DNA of 64,000 nucleotides from Telopea speciosissima (GCF_018873765.1 NC_057925.1:34874646-34938645), one strand, 5' to 3'; numbered from the stretch's first letter, positions 32,335 to 42,741 are shown. Numbers and translations: made by a program. The notes: generated by a model from the sequence alone, not told the origin.

Positions 32335-33191
32335 ATATTTGGAAAACACATTAAGACTATACTCATTCATGGAAACCAAGTAGTTTAGTTAGTTATTATA
32401 AATCCACCCACTGCATACACTCCCCCACGCCCGGTCACCCCCTTGGGCGCCCACCTAGTGCCCTAAAAGTTAGTTGTTATAAAGACAGACAACATGAAAA
32501 CTAGTAGCACTATTAGAAGTTAGAAACCCAACCAATTCATGTCATGTGGCATTCCACAGAGTAAACAGCTTCAACGGTTTTATCTCGTCGGTCAGTAAAG
32601 AAATCAAGATAATGACACTTCAATATGCGCGATTTCTTTGCGAGATCAACAGTAGTTTCAGCATTGCCATTTGCTTATTTTGAATAAAGTATATAGATGT
32701 TTTACCTCAATCAAATTAGCCAAGTGAAAAAAATTAAACTTCCAAAAATTCAAGACGACCAAGAGGGTGCATGACAATGTTTAAACTAACAAGAAGATGC
32801 ATGAAAATAAATGAGAGTATGTTATAGGGTTGAATTTAAAAATGAAATTTAACAAGTGACTAATCGAGATAATTCTCTAGATATCCAATGAACAAAATTA
32901 CCACATTACATATCCATGGAAAAAAAGAGTCCTCTGCGATTCACTGCGATGCAGCCTTGCGGTATGACCATCTATATATAAATTTTTTGCATTTCATTTA
33001 AGTAGCCTTTGTCTTTCTTGAATACGGAACGGAATTCCTGAAAGCCACAAGACAGTGTGAACACTCAATCAAGAAGGTCTAATCTAGACATGAAGCAGCT
33101 ACAATTGACCACTCATATCCAAAAAGGGAGAAAATTGCACTTCCTCACGATTTTAATCAACTTGAGCTGTTAATGCAACTACCAAGAAACA
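32335..33191. other. No gene recognised
   Basis: AT-rich intergenic DNA with a short C-rich stretch at 32410-32460. No domain and no clear repeat ends were seen. Confidence 0.5.
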
Positions 33192-33980
33192 TAAAGAAAC
33201 AAAAACAGATTTAAGCAAGGATGGCACAAAGATTGAACGTGGTTCACACACTAATTAGATGCGCTACATCCACAGGTGAAGCTGAAGATGATTCACAGTA
33301 TGATGAAAGAAAAATAGAATGGAGATTTTTCAAGAACACCCTAAAAGTCGCAACAAGAACTCTCCCCAGAAAACCCTTACACGAAACTGTCCAAATCCCA
33401 CTTTTTCTCTTGCATACACAACAAAACAATAAAACAAGGGAATACTCCTCTAAGTCGGGTCAATCCATCGGGTCAGGTTAGGGGTGTCTTCCAGGCCCGA
33501 CCGATCTTGCTTGCTTAAAGTCTGGCTCGGATTGGCTCAACTATTAAATATGTCAGGCTTAAGCCTGTCTAGTTTATAATCGATCGTTCCCGATGTGAGG
33601 TCCTAGCCCGCCGGGCTCTTGACTATACGCTTGACCTAGCCCAACCCTTTAATATTGCTTGAAATTCCCATTTTTTTTTGCCCTCCAATGCCCATAAACT
33701 AAGTGGTGGTACAACATATTAGAAGGTCAATTCCTATGGATGACCGAAACCGACTGAGCTCGACCAGTTAACATCCCTAGGTCGGTAGTACCCAAGTCCC
33801 CCCCCACAGGGTTTCATTCCCACACCCCCGTACGAGATCAATGACGGGCTCCAGGGCCCAAGCCCTCCACTACCATCACCGATCTCACAAAATTTCTCCA
33901 TCATGTCGACACCAAAAAATGTCGAAAGTGAGACAAACTTCAAAACGCATAGAAGAATTCAAGACACACACATAATGGAG
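33192..33980 (+). repeat. Dispersed repeat R1, left of the PKS gene
   Basis: Similar in the same orientation to 37024-37430: shared words include ACAAAGATT.AACRTG.TTCA, AAGAACTCTCCCC.GAAAAC, ACAACAA.ACAATAAAACAA and CTTCAAAACG. A roughly 300-bp hAT-like insertion (33480-33782) interrupts it. Frame 33221-33481 (+) lies in it and is not a gene. Family unknown; an LTR or TRIM origin is possible. Confidence 0.6.
33480..33782. mobile_element. Possible short hAT-like element inside R1
   Basis: TAGGGGTGTCTTCCAGG and GTTAACATCCCTA form imperfect inverted ends, resembling those at 18154 and 41366. The corresponding DNA is missing from the sister repeat at 37024, as expected for an insertion. No clean 8-bp duplication was found. 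Confidence 0.4.
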
Positions 33981-34070
33981 GGGTAGTTCTGTCAAATATA
34001 CAGCCGTATTTGAGGTTGATTTCACAGAGAACTGCCCAGGTACTCTCCATAAGAGGGGTAGTTCCAATTG

Positions 34071-34259
34071 GAATCGAGATCTTCTACGATGCGCTGCCCG
34101 GAGCGGCCTGTGCGGCGCAGACTGGGCCACGCTTGTAATGACTGCCTTACCCCCTGCCCAGCACCTTGCCCAAGCAAGGGTAAGGCGGTCATTGTGCACG
34201 CAGCCCAGTTTGCGCTGTGCAGGCCGCTCCAGGCAGCGTGCCGTAGAAGATCAGGATCC
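34071..34259. mobile_element. Foldback element, copy 10, upstream of the PKS gene
   Basis: A perfect 9-bp duplication, TTCCAATTG, lies at 34062-34070 and 34260-34268. Arms pair nearly throughout (GATCTTCTACGATGCGCTGC against GCAGCGTGCCGTAGAAGATC). The centre GGTAAGGCGGTCATTGTG is the same as in copy 6. The element ends 366 bp before the PKS start codon, so it may lie in the promoter region and could form a strong hairpin in any transcript crossing it. Confidence 0.88.
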
Positions 34260-34601
34260 TTCCAATTGTCCCCATCTACAGTCCAACTATGTACATTATT
34301 ACAAGTTTTATTAGGTGGTTGTAAGCTATCAGCCGAACAAGAACCAAAGTATTACTGTAGATCCATACACATATCCTCATACATATATGCATTATCATAC
34401 ATGTATGTCAACATATATACAAACATATACACATGGAAGGATGTAGATGGGACCTCCTCTGTCTCTGTTGCCAAACTCTACTTGAACAATACTACATAAT
34501 CCATTCCTGAGTCCTGAGAAAAGGAATTTCAGAAGACTAACTATCTGTTAGTGCTCAGAGCTTTCCTATTCTCCTCTGTGCTTTTGTTTCTTCACAGATA
34601 G

Positions 34602-34625
34602 ACAGAAAAGGAGAGAGAGAGAGAG
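34602..34625 (+). promoter_or_regulatory. GA-repeat leader directly before the PKS start codon
   Basis: An AGAAAAGGAGAGAGAGAGAG run ends at the ATG. Such GA repeats are common in plant 5' leaders and are binding sites for BPC/GAGA-type factors in many genes; any role here is inferred. No TATA box can be assigned with confidence; TA-rich DNA lies at 34378-34435. Confidence 0.4.
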
Positions 34626-36389
34626 ATGCAAAGGTATACAGTAACTGCGAACTTAAATGGTGGGCTTCCTCAAAGACCCATCTTTGAAGGGACTGAACAT
34701 TCTCTTCCTTATACGTCATTTCCACCAAAATCCCATCTCAGAGACATTTCATTCTCTTCTTCTACCAGACCAGGTGGACCGAAACTGCCTGCTGAAGAAT
34801 GCTTCGGGCCCGGAATCGATGACACAGAGATCAGCATTTTCGACGCCCAAAGGTACTTTAATGAGGGCAGAGATCACAAGGAGAAGAAACAAGCTTCTAC
34901 TGTGACAGTAAATCTAGATAAAATCACTGACAGGTGTGATCTCTCTTCGGTTTCAAGGCTTTCTTCTGTCTCATCTGTTGATGGGTATGGGAGGAAACAC
35001 AGAACTAGGTCGTTTCATGCAACCCCAACAGCTTCATCTGAAGCTAGTTGGAACAGTCAGTCTGGTCTGTTATCAATTCCACCTGGTTCAATTGCAGTCT
35101 CAATGAGAGATCTTCCTTCAGATGGGAAGAGAAGAGGTTCTTCAACCAAATGGCTTACTTTTGCGACAAGATGTCCCTGCTCTGGTAAGAAATCTGTTCA
35201 AGTGGAGGAGAAATTCTCTAATCCCAAGAACCCATTTTATTCAAATTGTAGTTCTAACACTTCTTTGAATCCCAAGAAACAGAGCTCTAAATCAGGGGAA
35301 GTTGCTCTTAATAGAGTAACCAAGGAGAAATCGAAGGAATTAGCATCCAATGAAAAAGAAAAGGTGATGTTTGACAAGAACATGATAATTATTGATGAAA
35401 GGAGAGAATTGAAAGTTTTGCCCGGAAACCATTCATCGTCGGAGTCAGGTGGTTGCCACCGAGTAATCTCCCCAGGGAGGTCAATTACTGAGGGTGGCGC
35501 CGCCTTCTCCTTTCCTGTACTAAATCCTCCGGCACCAGCAAAACTGCTCCAAAATCGTGGGAAACCAACAATTCAGCTTGAAGAACACTCACCTAGAGAG
35601 TCACTAGAGGTCTTCCGGCCACCAATTGATGAACCGGTTGAAAGGAGGACAACAGAGCTTCAGCGGCGCTTATTGATGTCATTTTCCGGCGAGACCGCTG
35701 AAGACTTCACTTTCCCAGCCAGTCCATGTCCGAAAACTCGAGCAATTATAACAGATGAAGATGTAGCAAGTGACACAAGCTCAGACCTGTTTGAAATTGA
35801 AAGCTTCTCAACTCAGACAACAATGCATCCATTGTACCGCAGCAGCCAGAGAGATTCCTTTGATGAGTTATTGTCAAGCAATGATGGAAAGAGAATTCTT
35901 GGGAATGGCAAAGGAATGTTACAGTTCCGGCGAAGCCTTGATGGGACTATGACAACTTCAATTGCTCCAACAGAATGTTATGAGCCCAGCGAAGTTAGTA
36001 TTGATTGGAGTGTTACAACTGCAGAGGGATTCGACCGAGGAAGTGTCACAAACTTTTCGACGACGACGACGATGACGACGACGGCGGCGGTATCAGAGTA
36101 TGAGAATGTCAGGTTCATAATACAGAAAGAATTTGACAAGGTTGCCAATAATGGTGATGGTGGTGGTGGTGATGCCGTTATTAACATTAGAAGGAAAGGA
36201 AATGGTTTGTTGAGCTGCATAAGTGAGAAGGCAGTTAGTACTGTAGGCCCTCATCCTGCAGTGAAACAAGAACCTGATCATCAGCGTCGTCATGCCGATG
36301 CCGGAACTGGAGCTGTCCCAGTTGAATCATGTCAAATTCCGGCAACGTCGAATTCCGCTTGCATGTCTCGTGCCTTTGCTACACAATAA
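34626..36389 (+). CDS. PHYTOCHROME KINASE SUBSTRATE family protein, PKS4/PKS1-like, 587 aa, single exon
   Basis: PKS proteins are plant-specific, membrane-associated signalling proteins that bind phytochromes and phototropins and shape phototropism, leaf flattening and hypocotyl growth orientation. The protein shows the family's scattered conserved blocks: EISIFDAQRYFNE (about residues 68-80), HATPTASSEASWNSQSGLLS (131-150), CPCSGKKSVQVEEK (183-196), ASDTSSDLFEIESFSTQT (about 380-397), PSEVSIDWSVTTAEGFDRGS (about 453-472) and GLLSCISEKAV near 527. The Cys pair at 183-185 belongs to a motif thought to aid membrane attachment in the family. The rest is Ser/Thr-rich and probably disordered, as usual for these phosphoproteins. 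One uninterrupted frame ends in TAA, with no intron, as is common in the family, and no damage is visible. A threonine run around residue 480 comes from a GAC/ACG-type repeat (36058-36087). The start is the first ATG, straight after the GA run, and keeps the N-terminal block. The family call is firm, but which PKS paralogue it represents is uncertain. Confidence 0.93.
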   Translation: MQRYTVTANLNGGLPQRPIFEGTEHSLPYTSFPPKSHLRDISFSSSTRPGGPKLPAEECFGPGIDDTEISIFDAQRYFNEGRDHKEKKQASTVTVNLDKITDRCDLSSVSRLSSVSSVDGYGRKHRTRSFHATPTASSEASWNSQSGLLSIPPGSIAVSMRDLPSDGKRRGSSTKWLTFATRCPCSGKKSVQVEEKFSNPKNPFYSNCSSNTSLNPKKQSSKSGEVALNRVTKEKSKELASNEKEKVMFDKNMIIIDERRELKVLPGNHSSSESGGCHRVISPGRSITEGGAAFSFPVLNPPAPAKLLQNRGKPTIQLEEHSPRESLEVFRPPIDEPVERRTTELQRRLLMSFSGETAEDFTFPASPCPKTRAIITDEDVASDTSSDLFEIESFSTQTTMHPLYRSSQRDSFDELLSSNDGKRILGNGKGMLQFRRSLDGTMTTSIAPTECYEPSEVSIDWSVTTAEGFDRGSVTNFSTTTTMTTTAAVSEYENVRFIIQKEFDKVANNGDGGGGDAVINIRRKGNGLLSCISEKAVSTVGPHPAVKQEPDHQRRHADAGTGAVPVESCQIPATSNSACMSRAFATQ

Positions 36390-37023
36390 CAAGCTGATTA
36401 TTGTTGTTGTTGATGATAATTTGAGTGATTTAGAAAGATTACATGTTAATTAGGAGTGGAAAAGATTGTTGAATTAGTGGTTCTTTTGTAGTTTCTTTTA
36501 TATTTCTAAATATTATTTCAACTTCGACCATTATGGTCTGTGTTAATGCAAACCCCAAGAAACTGTTATTGGTGAAACCTGATTTCAGTCCTGAACATGT
36601 AGTGGGAAATCTTAGGAGGGCTATTTCGGCCTTGAATTGTATTTGAATGGCCTAAAAAGTGCGTATATCAGTCTTTAGCTGTGAGTCCTTTAGAGCTCGT
36701 CGAGACCTTCGAAATGATATGTATTTCGACATATATTTAGTTCTCCTCCGACCCAGATCGTGTGGTCCTTTTTGAGTGTCTATGGGTATTTCTGTACTTT
36801 TCTAGATTAGGGCTTCCTATATAATGTTTTTATCTTGTTGAGAGGGATATGTGAGAATTGTGGGTTTGTAATATTCTTTAGAGAAGTAGTGAAACCATAT
36901 TCTATCGCCAGCCGTGGATGTAGCCTGGCTTCTTGGGGGTGAACCACGTAAATCCTTGTATTGTGTGTTTGTTTTTCTCTTCTATTGTCATTTTATTCTG
37001 CAAATCCCATTTCTGGGCTTTGT
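36390..37023. other. 3' flank of the PKS gene
   Basis: The PKS 3' untranslated region and downstream DNA, AT-rich. No canonical AATAAA signal was seen close to the stop; variants such as TTTCTAAATATTATTT at 36503 might serve. No other gene recognised. Confidence 0.4.
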
Positions 37024-37430
37024 TTTTCTAACAGAAACACAAGAAAACAAAATATATTAAGCAATGATGATACAAAGATTTAACATGATTCATACACCAA
37101 TTAGATGTGCTACATACTGGGGCAAAAGTAAAGATGATTGATTCACTATGTGATTTGAAGAAATAAAAAATAATGAAGATCTCTCAAGAACACTCAAATC
37201 TACATCAAGAACTCTCCCCTGAAAACTCTAAACTCAAATCTCGTTTCTCTCTCTTACTTACACAACAAGACAATAAAACAAAGAAATATTCCTCCAAATC
37301 AGCCAAACCTTCCGTTTACCATCATAGACCTCACAAAATTTATCTTTTCAATCACTACCGAAAAAAGTAAGAACGGACCAATCTTCAAAACGAGTACAAG
37401 AATTCAAGATACATGCACATTAGAGTCTTG
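37024..37430 (+). repeat. Dispersed repeat R2, right of the PKS gene
   Basis: Diverged direct copy of R1 (33192-33980) without the hAT-like insertion. The shared tail is CTTCAAAACG followed by AAGAATTCAAGA. Frame 37173-37370 (+) lies in it and is not a gene. Confidence 0.6.
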
Positions 37431-38172
37431 AACAATCTTGCTTATTTTGAGTCCTGATTTCATGGCATGGCAGCCTCTACATAATAATTCCCTCAATGAT
37501 TTCAGTGAGGGGTGGAAATATAATGGTTAAAATGGCCCCACCTCAACCGAGTTGTGTTGTAAAATTAACGAGTCCCGTGCAAGTCTCATAAAGGCTGGGT
37601 CCAATGCTGAGAGTGACACATTCTTTCCAAGAGGTGTAATAAAAATAACATTCAAATTAAAGTTGTCTTTTCCAACTACGGGTAGTAGGGAACAAGTAGG
37701 AAAGAGGGCCCATAATCAAACATAGTATTCTCAATTCTCAAGGGCTTAAAGTAGTAGATGAGATTTCACCAAAAAAAGTAGTAGATGAGAATCATTACCT
37801 TTTCATGTGCTAAATCTGTTGTAGAGTTTCAGGAAATGCTGGTTTTAATTATGGAGATTGAGATCTGATGAACCTGGACAATGCTTCAGTTTTTTTCACT
37901 TTTTTTTTTTTTTTTTCTTGAGTATCCATCCTTTTGCATGTGAAAATGACATAAAAGCCACAAAAAAACATAATAATCAGTTTAAGAAACTTAGGATTTT
38001 CTTTTAAGAGCTGATGTCGTTTGGTCACAAAATTTTTGGGAAAACTACATGAATACCTACATTCGAGTTTCCCTTTACCAAACTGCCCAATTTTTTTTGG
38101 GAAAACTATAAGATTTCTCACATTCGAGTTTTTCCTTACTAAACTACCCATTTATTGTTTGGGTTTACACAT
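37431..38172. other. No gene recognised
   Basis: AT-rich DNA with a T-run at 37899-37917 and a two-copy direct repeat around 38036-38160 (ACATTCGAGTTT..CCTTAC.AAACT.CCCA). Frame 37849-38151 (-) spans that repeat and shows no domain. Confidence 0.45.
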
Positions 38173-38625
38173 GTAATGTTCCAATCCCGGAATAAGGGAA
38201 AGAGTAGTCCTCACGGGCAAAGATCGTAATATTTTATTGACACACGGATATGAATACTATAGATACCAAAATAGAAGGGATCATTTCAACTTTCCATTAG
38301 GACTATAACCTTAAACATCAAAGTACATTATAAGCGGAGCATAAATTACAAGTCACAATCCCAAAACAAAATTCAGATTCTTCCCCCCTAGTGACAATTA
38401 CAAAATATATATATACTTATCATCCCTTCCCATACAAAATAATTGTCTTTACAAGTATAAACAACACTAGTACAAAATCACAAAATAATCAGCATCACAG
38501 CTTGTCTCTCACCCAGCGTGATCGCCACCTTCCAGTTCTGAAGGCTCTGTAAACTAAATTTTCACGAGAGATGAGCTACAACGGTCCAATAAGTAAGAAA
38601 TACTTTAAACTAGCATACAATTGTG

Positions 38626-38711
38626 GGATTTGGCTCTTGTCCTGCAGTGGCGGAAGCTGAAATGTCCAACCCAGCAAAACCACCCAAAAACAGGGGTAGA
38701 GTGGTCATTTC
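38626..38711. mobile_element. Foldback element, copy 11, abbreviated to 86 bp
   Basis: A perfect 9-bp duplication, ACAATTGTG, lies at 38617-38625 and 38712-38720. The left end GGATTTGGCTCTTGTCC resembles that of copy 6. The element stops at its GGGGTAGAGTGGTCATTTC core and lacks a right arm. Confidence 0.65.
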
Positions 38712-40581
38712 ACAATTGTGGATCAATGCTCATATCATTTTACTCATTGTAACAGTTCATCAATTTCATCTTCATTTTTAATATTTCTTTATTAGGTTTC
38801 TATTTCCGCAGTTCCCATCATACAAGTGTCCCCATGAATCATCCCACACCCACTCTCATGGTGGTTGGGCCTCACACTCTCATATCGTAATGCATCTTCA
38901 AGCCATCACTACACTTACAGCGAGATGGTCACACATCACAATCCTATCACATCTGCCTTTACTAGCTGCCACGATTTCTATCATCATCATACTCATACCC
39001 TTCAACCCTTCCCTATCCCGGCTAGATGAGGTATGCACGCCTATGGTTCACCTATCATCTCATGCATCCCCCCCCCTCCACATGAGGTATCCGTCATCCA
39101 ACTCTACTAAGTGGGGTATCTCTAATTGTTACCTCTCACTTCATTCCCCCCTCCTCGATGAGTGAGGAAATCCACTATTTCGTCATTTAGAGTTTCGCAT
39201 GCACAAACATTCATCAACAAAACACAATATGAACCATTCCTACCCTTCCCCGAGTAAATTTTAAAAAAAATCTCTTTCTCCTCACTGTTACTTCTCGTTA
39301 ATCTTTTATCATTTCAAATTTTCAATAATTATGTCCATATCCAATTCAAGAAAGATCCAATTCCGAACGGTAATCGCACATAGTCTCACTATTATTCGTT
39401 CCATAACATTAACATTCATAGTACCTTCTCGTTTCACATTCAATATTGGTCAACAGTCAAGTCATGTGCTCAAAACATATGCTTCAATGCATGAAATGCA
39501 ACATTACAAATGGCAGCCATTTATAATGCACACACAAGCACATTCAACATATTTCACAACATCGTTGTTCACAGTTAAATTCATACACTATATGTATAAA
39601 CATTGCTATTGTTCTATCATCATTGTTATACGATCATCCCATTGCATTCTAATCTCTCACATCCATCACACAATAGTAAGAAAGTCAAAAGTGATTTTTA
39701 CTCACAAAAATGAGTTCGAGATGAGTTCTCGCCTCAATCCTTGAGGTTTAGCCACCGCACTTTCACCTGTAGTAAGAAAGAAGTGGCAAAACACATTATA
39801 ATCTTTTATTCAACCAATGGTCTTATTCCCTACGAAACCCTCTTTTTTTTTTTATAACACCCTACGAAACCCTCTTGCTAAAATAGGAAAAAATCACCTG
39901 TCAGAGGTCTACCGGACTTGCCGGAAGTCCTACCAGACTCGTCGGTAGCTCCAGCCGAATCTCCGGATGCATACCGGACTTCTTACCGAGCTCGCTGGTA
40001 GCAAACCCGGTAGTATTCTGCCAATTAGACTGTGCAGGCTTTGCCCTGCTGGACTCGCCGATAGATTGGGCGACTCTGACCAAAAGGGCTTTTCCAGCCT
40101 AGGGTTGGGGATTTTGTGGGTTTTTCACCACGAATCCCAAATCCGTCATGCATGCTACCTCTAATCATGGGTTCAAGCTACACAAACCCCTATTGAGTCC
40201 TACACATACAAGATTGGAAAATAATTTGAGGTTTCATAGGTTCCTCCCTCTTAAAACCCTAACTCGAATTTCCCACAACCCCCTTTGACCTATCCTCAAA
40301 TCAAGGTTGTAAGGAGGTGAGATCAACTCTTAGAACCTCATGACAAGTACCAAACTCGAAACTAAGGGCAGGGAAAGGGATTGAAAACCAAAAGGGTTTG
40401 AGCATGGTTTTACCTCAAAAGGTCAAACGAACGGTGTAGCCGTGTAGGTAAGCTCACATGTCCTCCACCACGTAATAGGGAGCAATCCTCTTGGATTCCA
40501 CACTCAGTTTCATGAACTCCCCGTGGATCTCATTCACAGCTAAGGTTTTCTCTCACCCCCTTTTTCTTCTCCCCTATCTCC

Positions 40582-40768
40582 GAATCGTTATCTTCTGCTA
40601 TCCGCTGTCCGGACAGCAGAGTGTTGTCCCCTCACATAGATGTCAAATGACGATTTAACCACCCTGCCCGAATACACTGCCTGAGGGGTGGTTAAATCAT
40701 CATTTCACACCAATGTGAGGGGACAGCATTCTGTTGTCCGGGCAACGGATAGCAGAGGATAAAAATTC
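40582..40768. mobile_element. Foldback element, copy 12
   Basis: A perfect 9-bp duplication, CCTATCTCC, lies at 40573-40581 and 40769-40777. Long arms 40582-40663 and 40686-40768 pair (GTTGTCCCCTCACATAGATG; ATGTGAGGGGACAGC). The arms also contain a nested palindrome, CTGTCCGGACAG. The centre is CCCTGCCCGAATACACTGCC. Confidence 0.92.
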
Positions 40769-40885
40769 CCTATCTCCTCCCTTTCTTTCTCCCCTTACGA
40801 ATAACTCATAAATATGATGAGTTAACTCACTCACCCCTTATGTGATTATAAATATTGGTTCACTATTTGAACCCAACCCATGGTA

Positions 40886-41045
40886 GAATAATTATCACCC
40901 CCAATTAGTGGGCACCTCCAATTCCTCTCATAGGAGGGAGTGGACCCCATCTTAGGCAGTGTTTTCGGGCAGGGGATAGGGTGGTCATTTCCGGCCCCAT
41001 GTGAGGAATTGAAGAGGACAACGAATTGGAGGGGATAACGATTCA
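40886..41045. mobile_element. Foldback element, copy 13
   Basis: A perfect 9-bp duplication, CCCATGGTA, lies at 40877-40885 and 41046-41054. Ends GAATAATTATCACCCCC and GGGGATAACGATTC. The centre has GGCAGTGTTTTCGGGCAGGG followed by GGTGGTCATTTC, the same core as copies 1 and 12. Confidence 0.92.
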
Positions 41046-41365
41046 CCCATGGTACAACCATGTATTATTACCTAATACCCAATCAAACCTCTATACCCTT
41101 CTATTTAACCTTCTCATTGGTTCAGTTTAAGTGAACCAGTTCAATGGCTCTCCCTAACTCAAATTAGCCCTTTATAATGTGGTATTCCTCTATAATCCTC
41201 TAAGGTAATTATTTATCATTTCCTATTTATTAGGGAAAACCTCAAAGCAAAACATGGATAAATTGCCTAATTACCCTTCAAACAACATATACAAGGAATT
41301 ATAATTTCACATATAATATTAAAGTCATATTAAATTACAATAACAAGTACAATAAAGGTCGCGAC

Positions 41366-41550
41366 TAGGGATGTAAACGGATCGAATTCGGTCGGATAGT
41401 GGCATTATCATATTCGTATCCGATTATATTCGGACGGATTCGGATAATATCCTATCGATTTTCGGCCGGATTCGGATAATTTTCGGATAGTGTTTTTTTG
41501 AATACAGGTTCTCCTAAATGGATATGATTATGGATCGAATACGATTTTTC
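41366..41550. mobile_element. Truncated short hAT-like element
   Basis: Begins TAGGGATGTAAACGGATCG and repeats GGATTCGGATAATnTTC-type words, as in the element at 18154. No right end is present: copia integrase sequence begins immediately at about 41551. Confidence 0.45.
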
Positions 41551-42364
41551 GACTGTTCATTCTGATGTTTGGGGACCTTCTCCCACTACTTCTTTGTCTG
41601 GTTTTTGTTACTTTGTTTCATTTGTGGATGACTATTCTAGGTCTACTTGGACTGTTTTGTTGAAACAAAAGAGTGATGTTTGTATAACTTTATCAGTACT
41701 CAGTTTGGTACTCGAATTCAAATTGCTAGGTCTAATAAGGGGGGTGAGTACATGTATGGGGGGCTCCAACAGTTCTTTACTGATAATGGCATTATCCACC
41801 AACTGACATGTATTGACACCCCTCAACAAAATGGGGTGGCTGAGAGAAAAAACCGCCACTTGTTGAAAATCACCAGGAGTCTTCTATTTGGTATGCATGT
41901 GCCTAAGACTTTTTGGTCTGATGCACTTCTTACTACTGCCTTCCTTATTAACCAGATGCCATCTCCACTCCTTGGCTCCAAATCTCCCCTGTCACTCCTT
42001 TCTCCTCAATCCTCAATCTTCTCCTTGCCTCTAAAAGTATTTGGTTGTGTTTGTTATGTTCATGTCAACAAATCAGCCCACACCAAGCATGACCCTAAAG
42101 CTCTCAAGTGCATCTTCTTGGGCTACTCTGATTCAATAAAAGGGTATAAGTGCTACCATCCTCCTTCCCGAAGACGACTTCTCTCCAAAGATGTCACCTT
42201 CTTTAAGTCTATTCCTTACTTTTCTTCTCCTCAGCATCCTCTTCAGGGGGAGAGTACTACAAGTGAACAAGATGCTGATGTCATTCCTTTTCTATCTCCC
42301 TTACCTACCTCCACTTTCCCATTCCTATTTGATATTGGAAAATACAAAGAAGTGGATGTTGTTG

Positions 42365-42741
42365 ATGCTGATGGTGTTGTTGATATTGATGCTAGCAGTG
42401 GTGGTGATGCTAGCAGAAAAAAAGAATACAAGGGAATACGATTCAAAGATGTTGTATTCACAAGAGGTGAATGCTTGTTGAAGGGAAAAGGAAAGCAACC
42501 CTGGTATGTGTTGCAGGGAAAACAACCCTGCCAAAACCCCTCTTTGGATTCACATGCTGATGGTGTTGTTGATATTGATGCTAGTAGTGGTGGTGATGCT
42601 AGCAGAAAAAAAGAATACAAGGGAATAAGATTCAAAGATGTTGTATTCACAAGAGGTGAATGCTTGTTGAAGGGAAAAGGAAAGCAACCCTAGTATGCGT
42701 TGTAAGGAAAACAACTTTGCCAAAACCCCTCTTTGGATCCA
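42365..42741 (+). repeat. 189-bp tandem duplication inside the copia fossil
   Basis: Two nearly identical units (42365-42553 and 42554-42741) each begin ATGCTGATGGTGTTGTTGA and end near CCTCTTTGGAT. The unit length is a multiple of three. It lies in the linker between integrase and reverse transcriptase. Confidence 0.88.

Larger units (their letters stand above)
38173..41350 (-). repeat. Long LTR-like block, possibly solo LTR of a gypsy element
   Basis: Starts TGTAATGTTCCAATCCCGG and, about 400 bp in, has a GATGAGCTACAACGGTCCAA..AAGTAAG stretch resembling the GTGAGCTCCACCGAGCCCAG..AAGTAAA stretch of the 19763 and 28617 LTRs, in the same orientation. No coding remains are present. It has been hit by three foldback elements. 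Open frames (38890-39165 +, 39331-39744 +, 39901-40083 -) show no domain. The right edge is uncertain. Confidence 0.4.

Noticed and set aside
35978-36293. Minus-strand frames inside the PKS gene (66 and 80 codons)
   Set aside because: Shadows of the PKS coding frame, including the threonine-repeat region.
40582-40768. Hairpin as a transcription terminator or miRNA gene
   Set aside because: The same structure type recurs with different stems and 9-bp target duplications, so it is a mobile element; no conserved miRNA sequence was recognised.
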